Program-made: the position numbers and the translations under genes | Shown: positions 35,061 to 45,389 of the stretch, in pieces | How positions within the stretch are numbered: the stretch's first letter is position 1 | Layout: each line of letters begins with the position of its first letter | Notes under the pieces: model-generated | Database searches by the model: none | What the model saw: only the letters and a program-made list of their open reading frames with translations | Told to the model about the DNA's origin: nothing | NCBI GenBank assembly: GCA_949987565.1 | Contig: OX465107.1 | Coordinates: forward strand, 5,535,659-5,599,658 | Origin: Luidia sarsii | Taxonomy: Eukaryota; Echinodermata; Asteroidea; Paxillosida; Luidiidae | Direction: 5' to 3' | Length of the DNA: 64,000 bases

Positions 35061-35074
35061 AGGCAAGTAATTAC

Positions 35075-35245
35075 CAGATGCTTGATAGCTCTGCTTGATC
35101 CACTCCATGAAGCTCATGGCTGTCATGTCTTCTGCCAGGTTCATCAGCTCCATGCTCCTCAAGTTCTTGTTAGGAAGTCAGGCTGGGCCCATGTCTGGTA
35201 GTTTTGCCAGCTTCATCATGCATCTGCTAGTTCCAACATCGCATC
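35075..35245 (-). pseudogene. 171-bp exon-like segment, copy c
   Basis: Acceptor CCCTAAG|GA (AG kept) and donor TCTG|GTAATT. Open except for the shared TGA after DMGPA, then LPNKNLRSMELMNLAEDM and AMSFMEWIKQSYQAS. Confidence 0.55.
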
Positions 35246-35282
35246 CTTAGGGCAGTTAAATCAAATGCAATAGTGTCATGAT

Positions 35283-36780
35283 AAAGGTAGAAGCAAAAGC
35301 AGAGAGGCAGAGGCAGAGGCAGTGAAAGAGGTAAGGATAAAAAGGGAGGCATATAGGCAGAGGCAGAGGCAGGGATAAAAAGGGAGGCATATAGGCAGAG
35401 GCAGAGGCAGTGACAGAGGTAAGGATAAAAAGGGAGGCATATAGGCAGAGGCAGAGGCAGAGGTAGGGATAAAAAGGGAGGCATATAGGCAGAGGCAGAG
35501 GCAGTGACAGAGGTAGGGATAAAAAGGGAGGCATATAGGCAGAGGCAGAGGCAGAGGTAGGGATAAAAAGGGAGGCATAGACAGAGACAGTGGCAGAGAC
35601 AGAGACCAAAGCAGAAGGAGAGGCAAAGGCAGTGACAGAGGCAGTGACAGAGGTAAGGATAAAAAGGGAGGCATATAGGCAGAGGCAGAGGCAGAGGTAG
35701 GGATAAAAAGGGAGGCATATAGGCAGAGGCAGAGGCAGTGACAGAGGTAGGGATAAAAAGGGAGGCATATAGGCAGAGGCAGAGGCAGAGGTAGGGATAA
35801 AAAGGGAGGCATAGACAGAGACAGTGGCAGAGACAGAGACCAAAGCAGAAGGAGAGGCAAAGGCAGTGACAGAGGCAGTGACAGAGGTAAGGATAAAAAG
35901 GGAGGCATATAGGCAGAGGCAGAGGCAGAGGTAGGGATAAAAAGGGAGGCATATAGGCAGAGGCAGAGGCAGTGACAGAGGTAGGGATAAAAAGGGAGGC
36001 ATATAGGCAGAGGCAGAGGCAGAAGCAGAAGGAGAGGCAAATGCAGGGACAGAGGCAGATGGAGAGGCAAATGCAGGGACAGAGGCAGAAGGAGAGGCAA
36101 AGGCAGGGACAGAGGCAGTGGCGCGGGCAAATTCAGAGAAACAAAAAAGAGGCAGAGGCAGAGGCAGAGATAGAGGTAGAGGCAATAACAGAGAGAGACA
36201 GGGACAGGGGCAGAGAGACACAGAAGAGGGCATAGGCAGAGGGAGGTACAGAAGGAGACAAGGGGGGCAGGGGCAGGGACAGGGACAGAGGCATGTCATA
36301 TATTGGAAGGAGGCAGAGAGAGACAGTGGCGAAGACAGGGTCTGAGACAGAGGGAGAGGCAAAGACAGGGGCATAAGCAGAGGCAGGGCCATGATAAAGG
36401 TAGAAGCGAAAGCAGAGAGGCAGAGGCAGAGATAGAGGCAGAGGCAGAGGTAAGGATAAAAAGGGAGGCATAGACAGAGACCAACGCAGAAGGAGAGGCA
36501 AAGGCAGGGACAGAGGTAGTGGCATGGGCAAATTCAGAGAAAGAAAAAAAGAGGCAGAGGTAGAGGCAATAGCAGAGACAGAGATATTAAGACAGGGACA
36601 GAGGCAGAGAGACACAGAAGAGGGCATAGGCAGACACAGAGTCAGATATTGAGACAGGGGCAGAGGGAGGTGCAGAGGGAGACAAAGGGGAGGCAGGGGC
36701 AGGGACAGGTGCAGGGGCATATCATGGGAGGGAGGCAAAGAGAGACAGTGACAAAGGTAGGGACTGAGACAGAGGGCGAA
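35283..36780. repeat. Purine repeat with ~54-bp and 234-bp higher-order units
   Basis: A subunit GGTAGGGATAAAAAGGGAGG + CATATAGGCAGAGGCAGAGG + CAGTGACAGA recurs many times. A larger unit repeats exactly once with a 234-bp period (ACAGTGGCAGAGACAGAGAC at 35,587 and 35,821). A 378-codon minus-strand frame across it is low-complexity Ser/Leu/Pro/Ala and is not a gene. Confidence 0.9.
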
Positions 36781-36930
36781 GGGCAAACCGTCATTGAAAC
36801 ACCTCCTCACTGACTTGTATACTCAAGAAGTCATTATCTAAAGACATTCACAGGATTTCCTATCATAATTTTAATTCATGACTAAAAGTGTGTCTACACT
36901 TCAACTTATTCATTTTAGGCAAGTAATTAC

Positions 36931-37101
36931 CAGATGCTTGATAGCTCTGCCTGATCCACTCCATGAAGCTCATGGCTGTCATGCCTTCTGCCAGGTTCTT
37001 CAGCTCCTCACTGCTCAAGTTCTTGTCAGGAAGTAAGCCAGGGCCATTGTCTTGTAGTTTTGCCAGCTTCATCATGCATTTGCTGGTTATAACCTCGCCT
37101 C
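36931..37101 (-). CDS. 171-bp exon-like segment, copy d (fully open)
   Basis: This copy has a CTACCCTCAG|GA acceptor, a TCTG|GTAATT donor and no stop. It encodes GEVITSKCMMKLAKLQDNGP, GLLPDKNLSSEELKNLAEG and MTAMSFMEWIRQSYQAS. Where other copies have TGA it has TTA (Leu). Two bases before and one after the codons make it a symmetric phase-1 exon that can be duplicated or skipped without shifting frame. The family is unknown to me; helix-forming Leu/Glu/Lys content suggests an alpha-helical domain. It could be a real exon or the least-decayed pseudo-exon. Confidence 0.4.
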
Positions 37102-37139
37102 CTGAGGGTAGTTAAATTAAAAACAACAATAATGTCATA

Positions 37140-37265
37140 ATCAAGGTAGACAGGGAGGCAGAGACAGTGGCAAAGGTATGGACAGAGGCAGAGGGAGAGG
37201 TAAAGGCAGTGGCAGGGGCTAGGCATTGGCAAATGCAGAGAAACAAAAAAAAGAGGCAGAGTCAG
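37140..37265. repeat. Short purine repeat block
   Basis: GGCAGAGACAGTGGCAAAGG-type hexamer repeat, followed by GAGGCCTCGTTGGTTTTAAGG, the start of the spacer module. Confidence 0.8.
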
Positions 37266-37858
37266 TGCATGAGGCCTCGTTGGTTTTAAGGAAGTAGCTC
37301 AATGATCATAGAAAGAATCTAATGTTATCACAAGCACCCTGAGCTTAGAAATGCATATCAATGGTCGCACAAGCCATCCGGACAGTCCTCAAAAACCACT
37401 CCAATGAACCCTACTGCCGTGATATTTGCAAGAAGGGCAAACCCTCATTAAAACATCTCCTCACTGACTTGTATACTCAATAAGTCATTATCTTAAAGCA
37501 TATTCTCAGTATTTCCTATTATAGTCTTATTACATGACTACAAGTGTGTCATACATTTCAACTGATTCAATCTAGGCAAGTAATTACCAGCTGCTCATAA
37601 ACCACTCCAATGAAAACCCACTGCCGTGATATGTGGGCAAACCCTCATTGAAACACCTTCTCACTGACATGTATTCTCAAGCAGTCATTACCTAAAGGGA
37701 TATTCGCAGTATTTCCTATTAAAATCTTATTACATGACTAAAAATATGTCTACACTTCAACTGATTCAATATAGGCAAGTAATTTCCTATCATAACCTCA
37801 TTTCATGACCTAAATGAGTGTCTACAATTCAACTGATTCAATCTAGTCAAGTAATTAC
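37266..37858. repeat. Two array spacer modules in tandem
   Basis: Spacer module sequence (AACCACTCCAATGAACCCTA, GGGCAAACCCTCATT) appears twice, at 37,270-37,560 and 37,600-37,858. A truncated exon donor fragment (GGCAAGTAATTACCAG) lies between them at about 37,576, so an exon copy was deleted here. Confidence 0.75.
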
Positions 37859-38029
37859 CAGATGCTTTATAGCTCTGCTTGATCCACTCCATGAAGCTCA
37901 TGGCTGTCATGTCTTCTGCCAGGTTCATCAGCTTCGTGCTCCTCAAGTTTTTGTTAGAAAATCAGGCCAGGCCCATGTCTGGTAGTTTCACTTGCTTCAT
38001 CATGCATCTGCTAGTTCCAACATCGCATC
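37859..38029 (-). pseudogene. 171-bp exon-like segment, copy e
   Basis: The full length of 171 bp is kept. TGA is present after GLA, and further changes include MKQVKL in place of MKLAKL. The donor GTAATT is intact. Confidence 0.5.
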
Positions 38030-38064
38030 CTAAGGGCAGTTAAATCAAATGCAATACAGTGTCA

Positions 38065-38485
38065 TGATGAAGGTAGAAGCAAAAGCAGAGAGGCAGAGGC
38101 AGATATAGAGACAGTGACAGAGGCAGAGGGAGGGATAAAAAGGGAGGCATAGACAGAGACATTGGCAGAGGCAGAGACCAAAGCAGAAGGAGAGGCAAAG
38201 GCAGGGACAGAGGTAGTGGCATGGGCAAATTCAGAGAAAGAAAAAAGAGGCAGAGGTAGAGGCAATAGCAGAGACAGAGATATTAAGACAGGGACAGAGG
38301 CAGAAGTAGAGACACAGAAGAGGGCATAGGCAGACACAGAGTCAGATATTGAGAAAGGGGCAGAGGGAGGTGCAGAGGGAGACGCAGGGGGGGGGGGCAG
38401 GGGCAGGGACAGGTGCAGGGGCAGATCATGGGAGGGAGGCAGAGAGAGACAGTGACAAAGGCAGGGACTAAGACAGAGGGAGAAG
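38065..38485. repeat. GGCAGA/GACAGA polypurine repeat
   Basis: Hexamer repeat nearly identical in order to 36,400-36,780, including GAGACCAAAGCAGAAGGAGA and a G run at about 38,390-38,398. This shows duplication of the whole array unit. Confidence 0.88.
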
Positions 38486-38630
38486 GGCAAACCCTCATTG
38501 AATCACCTCCTCACTGACTTCATTAATAAGTCATAATCTTAAGACATTCACAGGATTTCCTATCATAATCTTAATTCATGACTAAAAGTGTGTCTACACT
38601 TCAACTGATTCATTCTAGGCAAGTAATTAC

Positions 38631-38801
38631 CAGATGATTTATAGGCCTGCCTGATCCACTCCATAAAGCTCATGGCTGTCATGTCTTCTGCCAGGTTCAT
38701 CAGCTCCTTGCTACTCAAGTTCTTGTTAGGAAGTCAGGCCGGGCCCATGTCTGGTAGTTTCGCCAGCTTCATCATGCATTTGCTGGTCTAAACATCGCCT
38801 C
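38631..38801 (-). pseudogene. 171-bp exon-like segment, copy f
   Basis: Length 171 bp. Acceptor TTTAG|GA. It carries an additional TAG near the start (GGCGATGTTTAG) besides the shared TGA. Confidence 0.5.
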
Positions 38802-38839
38802 CTAAAGGCAATTAAATAAAACACAATACAGAGTCATGA

Positions 38840-39005
38840 TAAAGGTAGAGCCAAATGCAGAAAGGCGGAGGCAGAGGCGGAGGCAAGGGCAGAGGCAGAG
38901 ACAGTGGCAATGGCAGGGACCAAACTAGAGGTAGAGGCAAAGGGAAGGGCAGAGACAGTTGCATGGGCAAAACAGAGAAACAAAAACGAGGCAGAGTCAG
39001 TGCCT
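38840..39005. repeat. Purine repeat block
   Basis: Short hexamer block followed by the GAGGCCTCGTTGGTTTTTGG spacer start. Confidence 0.8.
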
Positions 39006-39343
39006 GAGGCCTCGTTGGTTTTTGGGAAGTAGCTCATTGATCTTAGAAAGATTTTAATGTTATCACAAGCACCCTGAGCTTAAAAGTACATATCAACGAT
39101 CTCAGAAGCCATCCAGACAGTCTTCGAAAACCACTCCAGTGAACCCTACTGCCGTGATATGTGGGCAAACCCTCATTGAAACACCTTCTCACTGACTTGT
39201 ATCCTCAACCGTTCATTATCTAAAGGCATATTACATGTATGGTATCATTTCATGACTAAAAGTGTGTCTACAATTGAACTGATTCAATCTAGGTATGGAG
39301 GTAGAGGGAGGCTCCTACCTCCATGATCTAGGCAAGTAATTAC

Positions 39344-39451
39344 CAGATGCTTGATAGCCCCGCCTGATCCAATCAATGAAGCTCATGGCTGTCATGTCTT
39401 CTGCCAGGTTCATCAGCTTCATCATGCATTTGGTGGTTTCAACATCGCCTC
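39344..39451 (-). CDS. Exon-like segment, copy g (63-bp in-frame deletion, open)
   Basis: 108 bp, exactly 63 bp (21 codons) shorter than the others. The deleted part is the one that contains the TGA in most copies. The result reads through from GGDVETTKCMMKL straight into MNLAEDMTAMSFIDWIRRGY and QAS, with acceptor CCTCAG and donor GTAATT intact. Short CATCAGCTTC/CAGCTTCATC words at the join suggest a microhomology deletion. Status as a real exon is unproven. Confidence 0.4.
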
Positions 39452-39836
39452 CTGAGGGCAGGAAAATAAAACGCAATACAGTGTCATGATAAAGGTAAAA
39501 GCAAACACAGAGAGGCAGAGGCAGTAACCGAGGCAGAGGCAAAGAATGAGATGACATTCCTCCCCAACAGACTCCACCTCCTCCATCTCTTCAACTCTGC
39601 CTCCTCACTCACCACCTCTACCTCAACCTCATCCCCCTTTGCCATCTCCACCTCCTCCACTAGATAGTATCTGAAATGATTGAAGAAATAATTAAGTGTC
39701 TATCTTTAAACACAATAAATGAGAGTTGGAAAGTGGCTGAAATATCCAAATACAGTGCTTCCTCAGTCATTGAGAGAAAACGAGGATTCAAACTTGGAGT
39801 GAAGTAAGAGCAGTCTAGCAGAAGGAATTCTGGGTA
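39452..39836. other. Right margin of the exon array
   Basis: A last short purine block (39,490-39,550) is followed by a C/T-rich stretch (CTCCACCTCCTCCATCTC, 39,565-39,665) and then ordinary sequence. No gene is seen. Confidence 0.5.
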
Positions 39837-39839
39837 AGG

Positions 39840-40070
39840 GATTATCTCAACTCAGGGGGAACATAATGCACCAGATGCATGTAGGTTGGGAAATTGCAGC
39901 ACTGCCAGATAGGGTAGCATTGGGTTGTTCACCCAGGTGTGCCACTGGTGAGTGCACTGTGAGAGAGCCAGCAGCCAGGCTAGTGCCAAGAGTACAGATC
40001 CCATAGGGGAGCTGAGTGAGGGAAATCAAGGATGGGAGAGGGTGAGCAGTCCATGCTATGTGTGACCACT
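39840..40070 (-). repeat. Diverged inverted copy of a low-copy element
   Basis: The minus strand is homologous to 47,440-47,640 and 50,400-50,600 on the plus strand. All three keep the same reading frame: here GICTLGTSLAAGSLTVH and HLGEQPNATLSGSAA. Identity is modest, so this is the oldest copy. Confidence 0.6.
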
Positions 40071-41420
40071 TAGGACTGGATCTGAAAGTCTGTGTGCCAG
40101 GTTATCACTCTTGAAGACAGCTTGAGTCTTGGGAACTGCACTGTGTTGGTAAATCTGTATGAGCTCATAGACAACTCATGCAAACCACTGATCCATGCTG
40201 GATGGTGACATCTGCTCCCTGCCAATTGACAGTATAAATCCTCAGGGAATGTGTGCTCCACAATGGAATAGTACAAGATCTGACTCCAGGAAAGAGATAC
40301 TGATGACAGAGGAAAAATATAGGGAAGACTGGCAAGAACCTTTGCTTGACCCTGAAACAAAGATATTAGATATAAAAAAGATAATCTGTCTCCACAGGAA
40401 TGAGTTGAAGAGAAGATGAAGAGGGAAACAGTCAGGTAGGTCCGACTCAAGAAAGGCGATGACAAATTAAGAGAAAAACAGAGGGAAGACTGGCAAGAAC
40501 CTTCATGAGACCAGTGGTAATGGCAGAGTCACAAGATCAAGTGTGAGAAAAAAAAGACTCCCTAGGTAAGGGAGATACAATAGATATAAGTTTGAGTTGA
40601 GGGGAATGTACTTCAAGAAGAGTTTGCCCAACTCAACATGTAAATTACACACTGAATCAGATTGGAATCAACCACAAAACCCTGATCAGCATGGTGGTGA
40701 AGATGTCTGCCGTAGAAAGCTGTAGAAAGCTCTTCCAAATAAAAGAATTGGAGTTGAAGAAAAAATAAAAAAATGATGAAGAGTTAAATAGTTCTGATGG
40801 CATGTCTGATTCAAGATGAGAGATGAGGAACAGAGAAGAATAATTGGAAAAAACTTGGCAAGAACCTTTGCTTGATCCTGAAAGAAAAAGGATAAGAAAC
40901 CTTTTCACAGGACCACTGGTGAAGGTGGGGGTCTCATGAGGACAGGCGGAAAAACTCTTTCCTTCCCCCAGAAGATGCCAGGCAAGGCTGACAAAATGGT
41001 CTTCCTTGAGACAAGAATAAGGAATTGAGAGCAGTAAGAAGGGAGGAAGCAGAAGCATCATAGTTGGCACAGACTCTTTCCCATCCCTCTTGCTGTGAGA
41101 TTTTATCACTTTTTGATAGGAAGGTGAGTAGTATGCATTGTGTCAGACAGTGTACCGGTACCGGTATTCAAGATTGCTTTTTGAACAGGTGTAAGATATT
41201 AGAAGAGTTTAAGAGTTTAAGCAAAACCAGATGGTGGAAACGATTGAACAGACAGACTTGACTGCAAATGAAAATCAGTCACTCCTTGGACTTTTTCCTT
41301 GCAGGAAGACGAACAAAACCTCAGGCCTAGAAAAGACACTGCCCAGGCCCTTTGGAGTGATTTATAGGAGAGGTTTGCTCTGACTTTCAGAGACCAAATA
41401 CAGGCAGACTGCTTTAGACC
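40071..41420. repeat. Old imperfect internal repeats
   Basis: Blocks around AGGGAAGACTGGCAAGAACC recur near 40,320, 40,490 and 40,850, with partial CCTTTGCTTGACCCTGAAA and GACCACTGGTGAAGG/GACCAGTGGTAATGG neighbours, spaced about 170-360 bp. No gene is recognised. Confidence 0.5.
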
Positions 41421-41974
41421 TTTGCATCTTTGGAAAGAGGGAAAAAAGAAGCTCTTATATCAGCCTAGCTATATCTCTTCATTGTGGTATTCATCCTCAA
41501 AAGCATCATTATGTCTCTAGTTTGCTTTAAAAGCAAAGAGATAATTTAAAAAAATGCAAACAGTTATTGCAAAGATTGAAATATTGGGTGGTAGTACTTA
41601 AGAAGACAATGGTTATCACAAAGATATTCAAAGCAGCACATCATGCCAGGAATGTCAATTCTAACAAACATGGAATACTGTAAGTGCCTATCATCCAACT
41701 ACATGTAGTATAAAAGTATAAACATTGAGGCATGAACTTTCACAATTACAACTACTTCATTAGAACCAGCTGTACCTATGAAAGCCCATGCTTTATTCTG
41801 GATTGTTTTAAAGTGCTGCCACCCAGTATTTCTATGCTTCTTGTAGATCATCACTGCAAACATTGAATAAATATATTGCCTTGTTTTCAATATGTAGCAT
41901 CTTAAATAAAGTAGAAAATAATTGGACAATTTTTTTTAAAAACATTTTAAAAAGATCACATTTTTAGTTGCATT
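41421..41974. other. Unassigned AT-rich sequence
   Basis: No supported ORF, RNA or repeat. Confidence 0.35.
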
Positions 41975-41980
41975 GCTCCA

Positions 41981-42124
41981 TATGGCCTGCAAAGTTGACA
42001 AATTTAATCAAATAGAGATATGTATATCTCTAGACAAGTTAACATTTAATCAAGTGATATAGAAACCTCCATTAGAAATGGAGATATCTCTGTTTTGGAT
42101 TAAATGTCAACTTTGCACGCCATA
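41981..42124. mobile_element. Short MITE-like fold-back
   Basis: Inverted arms TATGGCCTGCAAAGTTGACA...TTTAATC (41,981-42,009) and GATTAAATGTCAACTTTGCA...CGCCATA (42,098-42,124), with internal GAGATATC-type words. Non-coding; the target duplication is unclear. Confidence 0.65.
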
Positions 42125-42500
42125 GCTCCAACCTGTACAAATAAGGGTTTATGGAGATGGAAGCAACAGAATGAATAGAAACCCAAATCAATCAAGAAAT
42201 TTGACATGAATTTTCAACAACAGTGATGATGAGCAAAAAGCAGTTACATCAAGGGACAAAACCAGCCTAGTAACACACTGATTTTTTCAACTTCAAATAA
42301 TTTTAAATTTTAGGGATATTTTCCCTGGAGCAAAAAGAAGAGGAAACCACCAAAACTAACCAACTTGATCTATGAAAATTTGTTCTTCTTAACATGAGGC
42401 AAGAATATTGTATAAGGGGCCAATCTTTGGTGTAGAAGGGTCAGCAGAATGAGCTCATCTGTAAACATAGAAAAATTGCCCTTTGTGGGTTTTTTTGGTT
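42125..42500. other. Unassigned sequence
   Basis: No ORF or element recognised. Confidence 0.3.
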
Positions 42501-42665
42501 TTCAATCATATCATTTGACGTCTCAGTTTGTGGAGCGTCCTTTGCAATACAGCCTGACCAGTGATTACACCTTCAGAAAATCATGAAGTATGAAGTTGTT
42601 TCATTTGCATGCTGTCCAGACAGTGTACATGCTCCAAAATCAAGATGGGCCCCTTGATCTGACTT
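42500..42665 (+). repeat. Flanking duplication, copy 1
   Basis: Shared with 44,720-44,875: ATACAGCC...CAG..GTG.TTACA.CTTCAG followed by GCTGTCCAGACAG and GGGCCCCTTGA. The pair brackets the Penelope-like fragment. Confidence 0.65.
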
Positions 42666-42799
42666 ACAAGTCTCGGATTGTCAGCGCCGGTTCCTCAAAT
42701 GCAAGGCCTCAGCTCAAAGATTTGTTTTACTGTGAGCTGTATGTGCAGAGAGTGACTGACATAGTTTTGAAAACCTTTGATTTACTATAAGTTTAAATA

Positions 42800-42960
42800 T
42801 CATCCACTTATCTAAGGTCTGGAGAGGAAGGTTTGCAGTGACACCATGTAACATCTCTTTTGAGAAGGAGTGTGTGGCTCTGAAAAGAGCCGGTAACTCA
42901 ACACTTCGAGCAGTGTGTACTCTGCCCGCCGTCAGGAGACTGCTAGATTCCAACTATCAT
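42800..42960 (-). mobile_element. Penelope-like terminal repeat, family B (left, inverted)
   Basis: On the minus strand, CTGACGG...GCTCGAAGTGTTGAG is followed by the stem-loop GGCTCTTTTCAGAGCC (plus 42,876-42,891), then CTTCTCAAAAGAGATG and CACTGCAAACCTTCCTC. The same order occurs on the plus strand at 44,185-44,315 and on the minus strand at 60,294-60,430. Diverged relatives lie at about 52,040-52,170 and 61,850-61,980. Confidence 0.65.
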
Positions 42961-42989
42961 CAGTGCTTATAAGTGTTGCTGAGAGTGCT

Positions 42990-43110
42990 GGAGCGTGGAA
43001 AATCTTTCCTGTCCAGCGTGATCACTAGAACGTGGAGAATCTTTGCGCCCAGTGTGATCACTAGACCGTGGAGAATCTTTCCCACCAAGCACAACCAGTG
43101 GGGCATGAAG
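42990..43110. repeat. Three ~37-bp tandem repeats
   Basis: CGTGGA(G/A)AATCTTT...GTGATCACTAGA units start at 42,994, 43,031 and 43,067. Confidence 0.8.
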
Positions 43111-43149
43111 AAGTGGAAGTTCACTGGAGTGTCAGTGCGTGAGTAAATG

Positions 43150-44190
43150 CCAAAGGTAGAGGAGACCCAGGAGGCAGACTACATGTAGGTGATGGGTGAG
43201 GTGGAGATGTCCGTGGGTGTAGAAGACTCATTGGACTGAAGTGGTTGCCATATGTTGCTGAACACCGATATCCTGAGGGGCAGCATTGTGCTTGAAGATC
43301 TCGATGGTCTCCCTCACCCGATGGAGGTGCCATCGCTCAATGCTGGTGATGAGTTTGGCACCACTCCACTGGATGACATGGTCCTTCTCATTTGAGAGCT
43401 TGATGATCCCTGACTTGTCGTAATCACCCTTATGGCCATGGGCTTTGTGTGGGTTAAGTTTAGTGGGGAGGTCGCCACATGTCGCTGATGTTAACAACAA
43501 TATCCTGAGGGACAGTGTTGTGCTTGAAGATCTCGATGGCCTCCTTCAGAAGATGGGAGTGCCATCTCTCAATGCCAGGGATGAGTTTGGCACTGCTCCA
43601 CTGGATGACATGGTCCTCATGCGAGTACTCGATGATCCAAGACTTGTCGTAATCACCCTTATACGGCCATGGGCTTTGTGTTTGTTGGGTCTAGTGGGGA
43701 GGTCCCTACCAGTCTCTCCAACGTACTCTTTGCCGCATGTGCAAGGGATCTTGTAAACTACAGGTCTGGTATCTGCCTCATGTCTATCCTTGCGGGTCTG
43801 GGTGAGGTTCCGGATCTTGTTGGGTGCCATTTGGAAAACCCTGACGTTGTGTTTGTTCAGGGTAAGTTGGATCTTGTTGAGAGGTACTGCCCAAGTACAG
43901 GAAGGTGACAGCACGTGATCTTGTAAACTGCAATCTGGAATCCGGATCGTGCCTATAGATCCTTGTAGGGTGAAGTTCCAGATCTTGTTGGGTGCCATGT
44001 GGAAAACCCTGATGCTGTGTCTGTTCAGGGCTGGTTGGATCTTGTGAGAGGTACTGCCCAAGTACGGGAGGCTGACAGCATGAGTGTCCCTCCAAGGTTG
44101 ACCTTGGGTAGAGGAGACCCTTTGGTGATGGCGGGCTCTGGGGTCTTGGGTCTTGAGTTGGCGTCCAGAGTAGCCATTCATTGAAACGTT
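43150..44190 (-). pseudogene. Penelope-like retroelement, GIY-YIG endonuclease remnant (family B)
   Basis: Two partial, tandem copies of the C-terminal endonuclease lie here. The upstream piece (about 43,550-43,790) reads VVYKIPCTCGKEYVGETG (GIY and YIG motifs) and then TRPNKHKAHG. The second (about 43,228-43,480) reads PHKAHGHKGDYDKSG, DHVIQWSGAKLI and ERWHLHRVRETIEIF. Cys-rich CTCGK before YVGETG and a terminal W..R.RE.I motif are typical of the nuclease domain attached to Penelope-like reverse transcriptases. No reverse transcriptase is present. It is a 5'-truncated, rearranged copy enclosed by inverted family-B ends. Confidence 0.75.
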
Positions 44191-44315
44191 GAGTTACCGG
44201 CTCTTTTCAGAGCAACACACTGCTTCTCAAAAGAGATGCGTTACATGTTGTCACTGCAAACCTTCCTCTTGGTACTTCCACCGTGCAAACCTTTAAGTCT
44301 CATCTAAAGGTCTGG
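44185..44315 (+). mobile_element. Penelope-like terminal repeat, family B (right)
   Basis: Reads GAAACGTTGAGTTACC, then the stem-loop GGCTCTTTTCAGAGC (44,199-44,213; last base pair altered), CTTCTCAAAAGAGATG and GTCACTGCAAACCTTCCTC. Inverted with respect to the copy at 42,800-42,960. Confidence 0.65.
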
Positions 44316-44366
44316 AATTTCCCAAACCAACACTGCCAATCAATATGGGCCTGCTTTTTTAAACTT

Positions 44367-44494
44367 GTGATATACAAAAATGTTGCAAACCTTTTTACTG
44401 ACTAAAATTACCAAAATGCAAATCTCAAAATTTAGTGGGCTTGACGTTTCGAACCTAGCAGGACCTTTCTTAAAGGTCCTGCTAGGATTGAAAC
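44367..44494. mobile_element. Penelope-like end, family A, with fold-back tip
   Basis: Reads GTGATATACAAAAATGTTGC ... AAATTTAGTGGGC, then ACGTTTCGAACCTAGCAGGA followed at once by its reverse complement (TCCTGCTAGGATTGAAAC). Two element ends are joined head to head with the sequence beyond the tip lost. Confidence 0.75.
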
Positions 44495-44719
44495 TTTGAC
44501 ATTTCTTTTATTTGAATAGATTTATAGATATTTTTCTTAACATGCAGCAGGCCAATCAGTGATGAAATCATAAACAATTTACATTGCATTATGCTAACAC
44601 TGACCAGATAGGAGACCTTATAAGGTACACATACTATGGGAAGGCCAGCCCTAGTCTCGTGACTGCATAACCTCAGATAAACAGCACCAATCTTCCCGCA
44701 ATAAGGGCAGAGCGATACT

Positions 44720-44875
44720 GATTTTGTTTTGAGGGCAACAGTTTTGGGGACATCCTTGTCATACAGCCATAGCAGTGTTTACATCTTCAGATAATCCTGA
44801 AGTTGTTTTCTATGCACGCTGTCCAGACAGACTCAAGCCTTGTGTTACAATTCCAAGTAGGGCCCCTTGACGTAT
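44720..44875 (+). repeat. Flanking duplication, copy 2
   Basis: Counterpart of 42,500-42,665, on the other side of the family-B element. Confidence 0.65.
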
Positions 44876-44962
44876 AAGTTAGGCTAGGCCAGCTTCCATC
44901 ACTCGACCACAACATGTTCCAGAAAAAAATTTTCTCTGAGCTAATTCAAGCAGTGGTACAAT

Positions 44963-45389
44963 AGGGCCGTTTCTACTACACCAAATAAATGCAATTATTT
45001 GGATCGTGATTCAAACTCCACCTTTTTTGCATGCGTGGACACAATAAACACAATTATTAGTGGGATTTGAATCGCGATTTGGACTCCACTACGAGTGAGA
45101 CATTTTCAAATAATCGCATTTATTTGGGATATGGTGTGTGTGGGAACACTCCACTGAATCGCATCGGTTTTTGTTAAAACAATGCATTGCTCATGCTCGG
45201 AAGTGCTGTGTTGTTTATAGGCCTATGTCTTCCTGCATGGGCCACCCTCAAGGACACACTCACCATTTGATCATAACTGCAAACCATAATCGGCTCACGA
45301 TTTTTAAAACGTGATTTTGGGGCCTGTGTGGACACCCAAAAAAAATAAAAAATTTGATTCACAATTATGTTCGTAGTGGGAACGGCCCT
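44963..45389. mobile_element. MITE with 17-bp terminal inverted repeats
   Basis: Termini AGGGCCGTTTCTACTAC (44,963-44,979) and, inverted, AGGGCCGTTCCCACTAC (45,373-45,389) differ at two positions. The interior is rich in AATCGCGATT/AATAATCGC words and has no ORF. The superfamily is not assigned because I see no clear target-site duplication. The related short motif GGGGCCGTTCTCATTTATGA at 25,080 may be another end. Confidence 0.7.

Noticed and set aside
35256..36392. Longest frame in the window (378 codons, minus) rich in Ser/Leu/Pro/Ala
   Set aside because: It is the translation of the GGCAGA hexamer repeat. Three frames are open at once and the composition follows the repeat, not a protein.
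33861..38801. Selenocysteine (UGA) reading of the shared TGA in the 171-bp exon-like copies
   Set aside because: Two copies replace or delete this codon, other stops also occur (TAG in copy f), there is no Cys at the position in the open copy, and I see no SECIS-like structure.
42876..42891. Histone gene 3' end
   Set aside because: The stem-loop matches histone mRNAs, but no histone coding sequence lies on either side. The motif is embedded in a repeated retroelement end.
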